From G963704535 sp963704535 (GTDB taxonomy: Bacteria; Chloroflexota; Chloroflexia; Chloroflexales; Roseiflexaceae), in assembly GCA_963704535.1 (NCBI GenBank), contig OY969916.1:1612001-1676000 (forward strand): a stretch of DNA of 64,000 nucleotides, in the 5' to 3' direction. The position numbers and the translations under genes are program-made. Below, one piece after another: positions 44,068 to 52,030 of this stretch. Position 1 is the stretch's first letter, and each line of letters opens with the position of its first letter. Under the pieces are notes generated by a model. It was not told the origin of the DNA, did no database searches, and saw only the letters and a list, made by a program, of their open reading frames with translations.

Positions 44068-44125
44068 TCTGTCGGAGTTTGAGGGGCAACCCCCCTCAAA
44101 CTCCCCCTTTTCAGACAGCCTCTAA
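44068..44125. repeat. Family A palindrome between convergent genes
   Basis: CTCTGTCGGAGTTTGAGGGG, CAACCCCCCTCAAACTCCCCC and TTTTCAGACAGCCTCTAAG. Positioned directly between the convergent nSTAND1 and receiver genes, it could terminate both. Confidence 0.75.
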
Positions 44126-44128
44126 GGC

Positions 44129-45307
44129 TTAAGGGGTCGCGGTCGGTGTCGTGCTTAACTCTGGTGTCAGCGTGGGTGTGGGCCTGGGTGTGCGCGTGGG
44201 TGTGCGCGTGGGTGTGCGCGTGGGCTCCGGCGTGGCAGTTGGCTCCGGTGTGGCGGTGGGCTCCGGCGTGGCGGTGGGCTCCGGCGTCACGGTGGACGTG
44301 GGCGTGGCGGTGGCCGGGATGACCAACTGCCGGGCGCGGCTGGCCAGCGCCGTCATGCTGCCGGGATCGAACAGCCAGATGCCGCCGAGACCGACGGCCA
44401 GTGCCAGGATGATCGCCGCCAGCCAGATCGCCCAGCGTGGAGGCCGGCGCGTGCGGGCCGGGCCACCGAGACCGGGCAGCGGCTCGATCGGCGCGCTGTA
44501 GTGCAGCCGGCGATACTCCTCGATCGACCTGTCCACGTCCATACCCAGGTAGGACACATACGAGCGCAGCAGTTCCTCGGCGATCGGGCCGCGTGGCAGC
44601 AGCGAGAACTTCTCCTCCTCCATCGCCTGGATGTAATGCATCCGCACCGACGGCCGGGTCTCGAGTTCGGCCTGCACCAGCGTAATGCGCTTGTGCTGGC
44701 GGGTGGCGTGCAGCCGCTGGCCGAGCGGGAGCTGGTCAAGCTCCAAGGGGGACGGCTCTTCGGCTCTCGGGCGTTGGCGTGGGCTATCGGGCGCCACCTC
44801 CGGCTCGTGGAGCAGCCGCTCCTCGCCAGGCGTAATGAAAACCGGCTCCGCTTCAGCCTGATCTCTAGCGCGCCGGCTGCGAGGTGCCGGACGGGCGGGC
44901 GGAGCGACCGGCTGCGGCACGCCGACCGACCCAGCTGGGCGCGACGGACGTCCCAAGCCCAGCCGCCTGCGGATTCGCGCCAGCAGCTCGCGACTGCCGA
45001 AAGGCTTGGGTAGGTAATCGAGCGCTCCCAGATCAAACCCACGCTCAATATCTTCCTCAAGCCCCTGCCCGCTGATGACGATCACCGGCACCTGTTCGGT
45101 GATCAGTTCAAGCAGCTCCCAGCCGGCACCCTGGCCCGTGTCGGGCTCAAGCAAGATCAGGTCAGGCCGCCGCTCGTCAATCAGCAGCCTGGCGTGCTGG
45201 ACGTTATTGGCGCGCAGCACAGTGAACTCGGCCCCTTCGAGCAATGTGCCCAGGCGCGCCATGAGCGAAACATCGTCATCTACCACCAGGATCGTGAGTA
45301 TAGCCAT
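44129..45307 (-). CDS. Receiver-domain plus RodZ-like HTH membrane protein
   Basis: The product has 392 residues from ATG 45307. Residues 1-120 are a response-regulator receiver (TILVVDDDVSLMARLG, VIVISGQG, DYLPKPF). The usual phosphoacceptor Asp at the end of DLILL is Glu here (LILLEPDT). A Pro-rich linker precedes a RodZ-type helix-turn-helix (GQRLHATRQHKRITLVQAELETRPSVRMHYIQAMEEEKFSLLPRG, near 205-260). Then comes one membrane helix (WAIWLAAIILALAVGLGGIWL) and an external Thr/Pro/Glu repeat tail. The receiver-RodZ fusion is unusual. It may be a phosphorylation-independent regulator of morphogenesis or transcription (inferred). Confidence 0.8.
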   Translation of the reverse strand: MAILTILVVDDDVSLMARLGTLLEGAEFTVLRANNVQHARLLIDERRPDLILLEPDTGQGAGWELLELITEQVPVIVISGQGLEEDIERGFDLGALDYLPKPFGSRELLARIRRRLGLGRPSRPAGSVGVPQPVAPPARPAPRSRRARDQAEAEPVFITPGEERLLHEPEVAPDSPRQRPRAEEPSPLELDQLPLGQRLHATRQHKRITLVQAELETRPSVRMHYIQAMEEEKFSLLPRGPIAEELLRSYVSYLGMDVDRSIEEYRRLHYSAPIEPLPGLGGPARTRRPPRWAIWLAAIILALAVGLGGIWLFDPGSMTALASRARQLVIPATATPTSTVTPEPTATPEPTATPEPTATPEPTRTPTRTPTRTPRPTPTLTPELSTTPTATP

Positions 45308-45319
45308 GCGTGCTCCATC

Positions 45320-45397
45320 GTCGACCACCAACCGCCGACCACCGACCACCAATATCCATCCTCTCCTTCACCCTTCACCTTGTCATCTTGTCACCTA
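45320..45397. repeat. Word repeats ACCGCCGACCACCGACC and TTCACCTTGTCATCTTGTCAC
   Basis: Families H and J lie in the divergent gap before the dehydrogenase promoter. No gene is seen in 45308-45472. Confidence 0.55.
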
Positions 45398-45405
45398 ACC
45401 TCTCG

Positions 45406-45434
45406 TTGACACACCTGAAGCGGCGCGCTATTAT
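45406..45434 (+). promoter_or_regulatory. Sigma-70 promoter for the DapB-fold dehydrogenase
   Basis: TTGACA (45406-45411), a 17-base spacer and TATTAT (45429-45434) lie 38 bases upstream of the ATG at 45473. AAAGGAGCTG provides the ribosome site. Confidence 0.75.
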
Positions 45435-45472
45435 AGCACGGCCCCCTAGTGAGTACAAAAGGAGCTGTTTGC

Positions 45473-46462
45473 ATGGCAATACGAGTTGTATGCTATGGCC
45501 TGGGACCGATCGGCCTGGGGATCGCCCGCATGGCGCTGGCGCGGCCCGGCATCGATGTCGTCGGCGCGGTGGACGTTGACCCGGACAAGGTCGGCCGCGA
45601 CCTGGGCGAGCTGATTGGCGGCGCGGCCGGCGGCATCGCCATCGGCGCGGACGCTGTGGCTACCCTGGCCTTCACGCAGCCGGATGTCGTGCTGCATGCC
45701 ACGCAATCCTCGCTCGCGCGGGTCGCTCCGCAACTGGCGCAGATCGCCGAGTTCGGCGCCCACGTCGTCTCGACCTGTGAGGAGCTGGCCTACCCCTGGA
45801 CGGTGCAGCCGCAACTGGCGGCCGAGCTGGACGCGGCGGCGCGCCGGGCCGGCGTGACCATCCTGGGCACCGGCATCAACCCTGGCTACGCCATGGACGC
45901 CCTGCCGCTGATGCTGACGGCGCCCTGTGCGGTGGTGCGCTCGGTGCGCGTTCTGCGCGTCGTGGATGCGGCGCAACGTCGTGGGCCGCTCCAGCGTAAG
46001 GTTGGCGCTGGGCTGACGGTCGAGGAGTTCGAGGCCCGCGTGCGCGATGGCACGGTGCGGCACGTCGGCCTGCCGGAATCGCTGCATATGCTGGCGACAT
46101 CGCTGGGGTGGCAGCTTGAGCGCAGCGAGGACACGATCGGGCCGGTGCTGGCCGAGCAGCCGATTGTCACCGAGTACGTCCAGGTGGCGCCGGGGCAGGT
46201 GGCCGGGGTGCGCCAGGTCGCGCGCGGCTTTGTGGCCGGGCGCGAGGTGCTGAACCTGGAGTTGCGTATGTACGTTGGGGCGCCAGACCCGCAGGATACC
46301 GTCGCGATCGACGGCGAGCCGCCGGTCCAGATGACGGTCGCCGGCGGCCTCCACGGTGACATTGCCACAGCCGCGATCGTGATCAACGCGGTCCAGAGCG
46401 TCACGCGGGCGGCGCCGGGGTTGGCGAGCATGGCCGAGGTGCCGCTGGTTCACTTCTGGTGA
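45473..46462 (+). CDS. DapB-fold NAD(P)-dependent dehydrogenase (2,4-diaminopentanoate dehydrogenase-like)
   Basis: The 329-residue product starts with the Rossmann VVCYGLGPIGLGIARMAL. It then has VVLHATQSSL, STCEELAYPWTVQPQLAAELD and TGINPGYAMDALPLML, the pattern of dihydrodipicolinate reductase-like proteins related to diaminopentanoate dehydrogenase (Ord). Those act in ornithine degradation, but no other ord gene is nearby, so substrate is open. Confidence 0.8.
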   Translation: MAIRVVCYGLGPIGLGIARMALARPGIDVVGAVDVDPDKVGRDLGELIGGAAGGIAIGADAVATLAFTQPDVVLHATQSSLARVAPQLAQIAEFGAHVVSTCEELAYPWTVQPQLAAELDAAARRAGVTILGTGINPGYAMDALPLMLTAPCAVVRSVRVLRVVDAAQRRGPLQRKVGAGLTVEEFEARVRDGTVRHVGLPESLHMLATSLGWQLERSEDTIGPVLAEQPIVTEYVQVAPGQVAGVRQVARGFVAGREVLNLELRMYVGAPDPQDTVAIDGEPPVQMTVAGGLHGDIATAAIVINAVQSVTRAAPGLASMAEVPLVHFW

Positions 46463-46466
46463 TCGG

Positions 46467-46527
46467 AGAGACGGTCTGAAAAGGGGGAGTTTGAGGGGGG
46501 AAGCCCCCTCAAGAACCCCTTTCCACC
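46467..46527. repeat. Family A palindrome
   Basis: AGAGACGGTCTGAAAAGGGGGAGTTTGAGG, GGGGAAGCCCC and CTCAAGAACCCCTTTCCACC form the palindrome. Followed by CCAATCTCCAATCTCCAATC words (46529-46555) carrying the M1 peptidase stop. Between convergent genes. Confidence 0.75.
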
Positions 46528-46550
46528 ATCCAATCTCCAATCTCCAATCT

Positions 46551-48404
46551 CTAATTACCCGGAGTCTCGGTCGGGAACAGGTTCTCCAGCCCGTCGAAGC
46601 CGCCGAACAGGTCGGACATCGGGCCGCCGGGCGGCAGGTCGGTCGGGCCGATGTCGGCCCCCTCGATCCACTTGCGGTGGAATGCCGACGCCGTTTCCTC
46701 GCCGGACACCTGCGCCAGCGCGGCCCGCCAAGCCTCGCCATCGGCGCGCCCAAACTGGTGCTGCTGGTAGTAGCGCCGCAGAAACTCAAAGAACTGCTCG
46801 TCGCCCAGCTCCTTCCGCAGCACGTCATACATCAGCGCGCCCTTGCCGTAGACGACCCCGGCATACTCCTCGGAGCTGAACGTATCGACCGGCTGGTCGA
46901 GCCGATCGTCGCCATCGGCCAGCGCCGCCTGGTAGGCCAGGCGGATGAACACGTCGCGGGCCAGCAGGCCGGTGTCGGCGCCGTGGACCTCGTCCACGTA
47001 GAACGCCGAGGACCAGTTGGTCAGCAACTCGTCGAGCCAGGGCTGCTTGTAGGCGTCGCTGCCCACGACGCCGTACCACCACTGGTGGGCCGCCTCGTGC
47101 GCGGTGACAAATTCGAGCAGATTCAGTTCCTCGGCACCCTCGATCATCGACCCGATCCCGGCCAGCGGGTTGGCCTCGTGCGGATCGTAGTAGTCGCTGC
47201 CGATCATGATCAGGCCGGTCAATTCCATCCCGGCCGCGCCGCCGCCCAGTTGGACCTGTGTCACATCCAGCTCCGGGTAGGCGTAGGGGCCGAACTGCCG
47301 GCTGAACAGCTCGACCGCCCGCGCCGCCGTCGCCAGCGTCGTCTTGCCCCCATCCTCGGAGCCGGCCAGGTAGTACGAGTTGACCACGACCGGGCCGACC
47401 TGCTGCGACACCTGCTGGAATTGGTCGCTCGCTACGACGACGAAGTTGCGCGTCAGCGCGCCAATCGCCTGGTAGACCACCTGCCCGTCGGCGCTGGCCG
47501 GCTCCTGCTCGACGCCGCTGGTGATCACCTCATAGCCATCCGGGGCGGCGAAGGCGACTACATAGTTGGACGCATCGGTGTTGGTCGGGTCGCCCTGGGC
47601 GACGACCGGATTGAGCAGCCAGTCGCCGCCCTCGTGTACCGCCAGCTCGGGGTGCCAGTTGTAGAGCGCGAACACCCCGTCGGATAGGCTGAAGATGCCG
47701 TAGCCGCCGGAATCGGGCACAGTCGTGGTGAAGCGCATGCTGATCTCGACGCTCTGGCCCTGAGCGAGTGGCGCGGGGAGCGCGATCCGCAGTGCCGTGT
47801 CGTCCAGCTCCAGCCGCGTCTCGACCGGCTGCCCGCCGACGCGCACGTCCTCGACGGCCAAGCCGCCCGTGCCGTAGTGCGGGGCATTCGGGTAGAGCCG
47901 GAAGTAGATCGCGTCGAGCGCCACGCCCTCGCCATTGGTCAGCCGGACGACTTGCTCGCCGGCGATCGTCTGCTGTTGGGGGTCGAGCCGGGCGCCGATC
48001 CGGTACAGCGTGACATCGGGGCGCTGCGCCAGGGCGGCGCGGCTCTCGGGCGCCAGTGCCGCCGCGAAGTCGGGCAGCGGCCCAGCGTAGGGCGTCGGGA
48101 CTGATCCAGCGGGCGCGGCGGATGTCGGCTCAGCGGGTGACACCTCGGCGGTAGCCGGCGGGCTCGTCGGGGGCGGCGGCGTGGCTGTAGGCGCTGCGGT
48201 AGCGGGCAGGACCTGGGCGCTGGCTGGCAGCACCGTGGCGCGCGCCTCGCCGGCGACTAGCGTCGCGTTCTGCTCGATCAGCTGATTCTGCTGGCGCTGC
48301 AACTCGCGCATCGCCAAAAAACCGCCGGTGCCCACCATGACGCAGATCAGCAGCCCCAGCGCCGCGACCACCCCGACGATGATCCAGATCGTTCGCCGCT
48401 GCAT
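46551..48404 (-). CDS. M1 family zinc aminopeptidase, membrane anchored
   Basis: The 617-residue product has an N-terminal membrane helix (IWIIVGVVAALGLLICVMV) and a low-complexity Ala/Pro/Thr linker (50-95). A beta domain (RIGARLDPQQQTIAGEQVVRL) precedes the catalytic M1 domain. TAHEAAHQWWYG near 437 is HExxH and DELLTNWSSAFYVDEVHG holds the third ligand Glu; GMELTGLIMIG is the GAMEN-like loop in altered form. Extracytosolic peptide trimming is likely. Terminal TPGN and stop come from the word repeat. Confidence 0.9.
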   Translation of the reverse strand: MQRRTIWIIVGVVAALGLLICVMVGTGGFLAMRELQRQQNQLIEQNATLVAGEARATVLPASAQVLPATAAPTATPPPPTSPPATAEVSPAEPTSAAPAGSVPTPYAGPLPDFAAALAPESRAALAQRPDVTLYRIGARLDPQQQTIAGEQVVRLTNGEGVALDAIYFRLYPNAPHYGTGGLAVEDVRVGGQPVETRLELDDTALRIALPAPLAQGQSVEISMRFTTTVPDSGGYGIFSLSDGVFALYNWHPELAVHEGGDWLLNPVVAQGDPTNTDASNYVVAFAAPDGYEVITSGVEQEPASADGQVVYQAIGALTRNFVVVASDQFQQVSQQVGPVVVNSYYLAGSEDGGKTTLATAARAVELFSRQFGPYAYPELDVTQVQLGGGAAGMELTGLIMIGSDYYDPHEANPLAGIGSMIEGAEELNLLEFVTAHEAAHQWWYGVVGSDAYKQPWLDELLTNWSSAFYVDEVHGADTGLLARDVFIRLAYQAALADGDDRLDQPVDTFSSEEYAGVVYGKGALMYDVLRKELGDEQFFEFLRRYYQQHQFGRADGEAWRAALAQVSGEETASAFHRKWIEGADIGPTDLPPGGPMSDLFGGFDGLENLFPTETPGN

Positions 48405-48409
48405 CTAGC

Positions 48410-49807
48410 TTACCTGCCTTCGCCTCGCCCACCCGCCGGCAGCCGCATCGCCGCCGCGATCCCCAGGCCCGCTACGGCGATCATCAGCAAACTCTGGACC
48501 CCGAAGCCTGCCGTCAGCGCTGGGGCGCCGGTGCCCAGCATCCCCATGACAACCCCACCGATCCCGGCGCCGAACGCGATCCCCAGCACATTGGCAAGCT
48601 GCATCGCCGCCGAGGCCGTGCCCTCCTGTCCCTCCGGCGCGCTCTCCAGCACCAGCAGCGAGATCGTCGAGAAGGCCAGGCCCATGCCCAGCCCGGCCAC
48701 GCTCCAGGCCAGCAGGGCCAGCAGGGCCGGCAGGGCCGGCAGCAGCGCGCCGACCATCCCGGCGCTCCCGACCATGATCAGCGCCAGGCCGCCGACGACC
48801 AGCCGCCGCCCCTCGCGGGCCGCGAGCCGCGCCTGCACCCATGCGCCCGTGGTCCAAAAGATCGTCGCGGCGGTCAGGGCCATGCCGGCCACCGTCGCGC
48901 TCTGCCCGCGCCCGCTGGTCAGCGCCAGCGGCACGAATGCATCGACCCCAAAGAACGCCAGGTTCAGCAGGCCCATTGTGGCGATTGCGGCCGGCAGGCC
49001 CGGCGCGGCGCGCAGCGTGCCGGCCGGCAGCAGTCGCCGTAGCGCCGGCCAGCCGAGCACGCCGCCGACGAGCAGCAGCCCGATGGTCAGGGGAAGCGTG
49101 GCGGCGCCAAGCCCGGCCAGCACCAGCCCCGCGCCGACCGCCAGCCGCACCGACGCGCCGATCTGGCCCCAGTCTCGCGGCGCCGCGCCAGCCCGATCGA
49201 ACTGCCGCAGCGCCGGGAGCGCCAGGGCGGCCGCGACCAGCGGGAGCGGCACCAGGCCGAGAAACACCCAGCGCCAGCCCACATGATCCACCATCAGCCC
49301 CGCCAGCGCCGGCCCGACGAGCCCCGGTACGACCCAAGCGCTGGCGAGCACGGCCAGCATCCGTGGCTTGGTGGCCTCGGAGTAGCCCCGCCCGATCGTG
49401 GTGTAGGCCACCGACGAAATCGTCCCAGCGCCGAAGCCCTGCACTGCCCGCCCCAGCACGACGATGCCCATGGATGGCGCCAGGCCGGCGACCGCCAGCC
49501 CCAGCGTGAACAGCCCAACCCCGACGATAAACGGGCGCGCCGGACCTTGACGGTCCGCTTCCGGGCCGGAGATCGTGATGCCGATCAGATTCGTCAGCAT
49601 AAACGCACTGAAGACCCAGCCGTAGAGCGAGAGTCCGCCCAGGTCCCGGACGGTCGCCGGGAGAGTCGTGGCCACCGCCAGCGCCTCAAAGGCCGCCCCG
49701 GTGATAGTCAGGATCAGCCCAATCGTTAGCCAGCGGTGCGACCGGCTCCAGATGCTGTCGCTGGCCGCCCCGATAACAATCTTCTGTTGTGTAGCAGCTT
49801 GCGCCAT
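48410..49807 (-). CDS. MFS transporter, EmrB/QacA-like
   Basis: The product has 465 residues from ATG 49807 (GGGGAG upstream). Many hydrophobic helices. GPEADRQGPARPFIVG is the MFS loop 2-3 signature (GxLADRxGxR-type) and GRAVQGFGAGTISSVAYTTIG the drug-transporter motif C region. WVVPGLVGPALAGLMVDHVGWRWVFLGLVPL is typical of DHA efflux pumps. Substrate unknown. It ends five bases from the M1 peptidase start. Confidence 0.88.
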   Translation of the reverse strand: MAQAATQQKIVIGAASDSIWSRSHRWLTIGLILTITGAAFEALAVATTLPATVRDLGGLSLYGWVFSAFMLTNLIGITISGPEADRQGPARPFIVGVGLFTLGLAVAGLAPSMGIVVLGRAVQGFGAGTISSVAYTTIGRGYSEATKPRMLAVLASAWVVPGLVGPALAGLMVDHVGWRWVFLGLVPLPLVAAALALPALRQFDRAGAAPRDWGQIGASVRLAVGAGLVLAGLGAATLPLTIGLLLVGGVLGWPALRRLLPAGTLRAAPGLPAAIATMGLLNLAFFGVDAFVPLALTSGRGQSATVAGMALTAATIFWTTGAWVQARLAAREGRRLVVGGLALIMVGSAGMVGALLPALPALLALLAWSVAGLGMGLAFSTISLLVLESAPEGQEGTASAAMQLANVLGIAFGAGIGGVVMGMLGTGAPALTAGFGVQSLLMIAVAGLGIAAAMRLPAGGRGEGR

Positions 49808-49867
49808 TGGTATATGCTCCCCTGTCAGACTTCGATGCGTTGCGCGCACAACGCACTTATGAACATC

Positions 49868-49916
49868 TGTGTAGAGTTACTCTTGAGGGGCGATCCCTCA
49901 AACTCCCCTTTTTAAT
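49868..49916. repeat. Degenerate family A palindrome
   Basis: GAGTTACTCTTGAGGGGCG and ATCCCTCAAACTCCCCTTTTT; flanked on the right by GATCGTACAACCGATGGG and TAAATCATAAATCGTAAATG words. The divergent gap 49808-50115 holds no gene. Confidence 0.6.
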
Positions 49917-50066
49917 ATTAGCGCTGTATGTAGCATACCAGATCGCGCGAGGGTCAGGATCGTACAACCGATGGGTCGCCCGGTGATCGAACGACCAGTG
50001 CCGCGCCAGGCAATCGTAAATCATAAATCGTAAATGTACTGGCGCGGCACGCCGGCAAAGCCGATC

Positions 50067-50072
50067 TATAAT
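50067..50072 (+). promoter_or_regulatory. -10 element for the aldo/keto reductase
   Basis: TATAAT lies 44 bases before the ATG at 50116. The -35 region is poor. Confidence 0.35.
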
Positions 50073-50115
50073 GGGCCAACCTCGATACTCGCTTGACATA
50101 GAAAGAGAGTCCAGG

Positions 50116-51072
50116 ATGGACCATCTGACTGCTCCACGTGCTGTTGGCCGCACCGCGCTGCGTGTGCCCGCGATCGGGCTCGGCACCGCACCCATGGGCG
50201 GGCTCTACGCGCCGGTCCCTGAGTTGCAGGCGGTCGAGACAATTCACTACGCGCTGGCCCACGAGGTGCGCTTCTTCGACACCGCCCCGCTCTACGGCGC
50301 CGGCCAGAGCGAACGGTACTTGGGCGCGGCCCTAGCCGGCGTCCCGCGCGACCAGTATGTGCTCGCCACCAAAGTCGGGCGCTTGATCCACGCCGACGGC
50401 ACGGTCGAGTTCGACTTCTCGCGCGACGGCGTGCTGCGTAGCGTCGAGGATAGCCTGCGGCGGCTGCGGCTCGACCACATCGACATCCTCCACATCCACG
50501 ACCCCGACGACCTGAAGCACTACGCCACCGTGTTGCAGGAAGCGTTCCCTGCGCTGGCGGAGCTGCGTACACAGGGCGTGATCAAGGCGATCGGCGCGGG
50601 CATGAACCAATGGGAACTGCTGGCCGATTTCGCCCGCGCCGCCGACTTCGACTGCTTCCTGCTGGCCGGGCGCTACACGCTGCTCCAGCAGCATCCGCTG
50701 CATGAGTTTCTGCCGCTGTGCCAGTCGCGCGGCATCAGCGTGTTTCTGGGCGGCGTGTACAACAGCGGAATCCTGGCCACCGGCGCCCAGCCGGGCGCCA
50801 AGTACATGTACGCCGACGCGCCGCCGGAGATCTTGGAGCGCGTGCGGCGGATCGAGGCAGTCTGCGCTCGCCACGCGGTGCCGCTCTATGTCGCCGCCGC
50901 CCAGTTCCCGCTAGCCCACCCGGCGGTCACGACGCTGCTCTTCGGCGCGCGGTACCCGACCGAGCTGGAGGCGACCATCAACGCCCTGCGCCAGCCGATC
51001 CCGCCCGGCCTCTGGGATGATCTGCGCGCCGACGGGCTGCTGGACCCCGCCGCGCCGACCCCCGAAGCATAA
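50116..51072 (+). CDS. Aldo/keto reductase
   Basis: The 318-residue product begins RTALRVPAIGLGTAPMGGLY and has HEVRFFDTAPLYGAGQSERYLG (catalytic Asp and Tyr), YVLATKVGRL (Lys) and IDILHIHDPDD (His), the AKR tetrad. It resembles D-threo-aldose 1-dehydrogenase / L-fucose dehydrogenase-like members. Substrate not fixed. Its TAA stop overlaps the start of a family A repeat. Confidence 0.92.
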   Translation: MDHLTAPRAVGRTALRVPAIGLGTAPMGGLYAPVPELQAVETIHYALAHEVRFFDTAPLYGAGQSERYLGAALAGVPRDQYVLATKVGRLIHADGTVEFDFSRDGVLRSVEDSLRRLRLDHIDILHIHDPDDLKHYATVLQEAFPALAELRTQGVIKAIGAGMNQWELLADFARAADFDCFLLAGRYTLLQQHPLHEFLPLCQSRGISVFLGGVYNSGILATGAQPGAKYMYADAPPEILERVRRIEAVCARHAVPLYVAAAQFPLAHPAVTTLLFGARYPTELEATINALRQPIPPGLWDDLRADGLLDPAAPTPEA

Positions 51073-51134
51073 GAAACTGTCTGAAAAGGGGGAGTTTGAG
51101 GGGGCAGCCCCCTCAAACTCCCCCTTTCCACCAC
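51071..51134. repeat. Family A palindrome, near-perfect
   Basis: AAGAAACTGTCTGAAAAGGG and a GGAGTTTGAGGGGGCAGCCC CCTCAAACTCC stem with perfect arms. It donates the stop of the aldo/keto reductase and precedes the gene at 51255. Confidence 0.85.
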
Positions 51135-51254
51135 TGTCCACGTTCGTGGTATACTTCCCGCTGCATCTTTCACGAGCGTGGCGCTGCGTGCGCCGCGCCA
51201 TTTGATAACGTTTGGAGCGGCGCGTGTTGTCGCCCGCGTCAAGGAGTTAGAAGT

Positions 51255-51894
51255 ATGACAGAGTCGACACGCATGACGGAGCTTGACCTGCTGGTCGGCT
51301 CGATGTTCACCACGCGCCCAGAGGAGGATCGCGACCTGTACGAGGAAGAGCGCGAGTGGCTTTCGGATATCCAGGATCTATTGCGCGAGGAGGGGGTCGA
51401 GGTCGATCTCTTGTCCCGTCCGGGCGTCGAGCTCTGGGAAGGTGGGATCGAGCACTTTATGGACCTCTACCGGCTCCGCCAGCTCGCCGCGTACCTGGAG
51501 CGCGGGCATGATATCGGCCCAGTTCTCAAGCAGGATTCGCCGCCGGATGCCAAGCCCGACCCGGTGCTGGCGGCGATCTGGGACGACGAGGAGCAGACCC
51601 GTTTTCCGCACTTGATCAACCATCAGGCCGATGGCGGTTACTACCTGCCGGTCGATTTCGGCGCTCCGATCTGGCTGCGAATTTGACCGCGATGAGGACG
51701 AATTCGAGAGCCTTGAGGAGCCATTCGTCAGCTTCGGCTCGTCGATCGGGCTCCAGCGTGAGCTGGTCGAACTGGAGGATCTGCTGCGCCAGGCCACTGT
51801 TCCTCATAAGAGCGCCCCGTATCGCTGCCTGACAGTCCTGCGCCAGGCCGCCGACCAGAGCATTGCCAACGACTTGCCGATTATCGTCTGGTAG
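51255..51894 (+). CDS. Hypothetical acidic protein, frameshifted
   Basis: The first frame starts MTESTRMTELDLLVGSMFTT and stops at 51686. Deleting one base near 51679 joins GAPIWL to EFDRDEDEFESLEEPFVSFG and continues to LPIIVW at 51894. The joined product of about 212 residues is acidic and cytosolic. QADGGYYLPVDF before the break and SFGSSIGLQRELVELEDL after it are consistent with one globular protein. Family not recognised. Confidence 0.6.
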
Positions 51895-51898
51895 CAGC

Positions 51899-51955
51899 CT
51901 GGGAAAGGGTGGGGCTTGGGGAGAGCCGCCCTCCCTAAAACCCCTCCCCTCCACA
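51899..51955. repeat. GC-rich imperfect palindrome
   Basis: AGGGTGGGGCTTGGGGAG and CTCCCTAAAACCCCTCCCC are imperfect inverted arms, distantly like the core of families A and B. Confidence 0.4.
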
Positions 51956-51964
51956 GATTATTGT

Positions 51965-51993
51965 TTGCGGTAGGCTTCCAGATCAGGTATAAT
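51965..51993 (+). promoter_or_regulatory. Promoter for the MiaB-like gene
   Basis: TTGCGG (51965-51970), a 17-base spacer and TATAAT (51988-51993); the ATG is at 52031. Confidence 0.7.
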
Positions 51994-52030
51994 GCCCGGC
52001 TGCCATGCTCGGCACGGATTGGGGTACGCC

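Noticed and set aside
48405..49337. Gly/Ala/Arg-rich 310-codon frame overlapping the MFS gene
   Set aside because: It is an alternative frame of the transporter with low-complexity composition and no helices.
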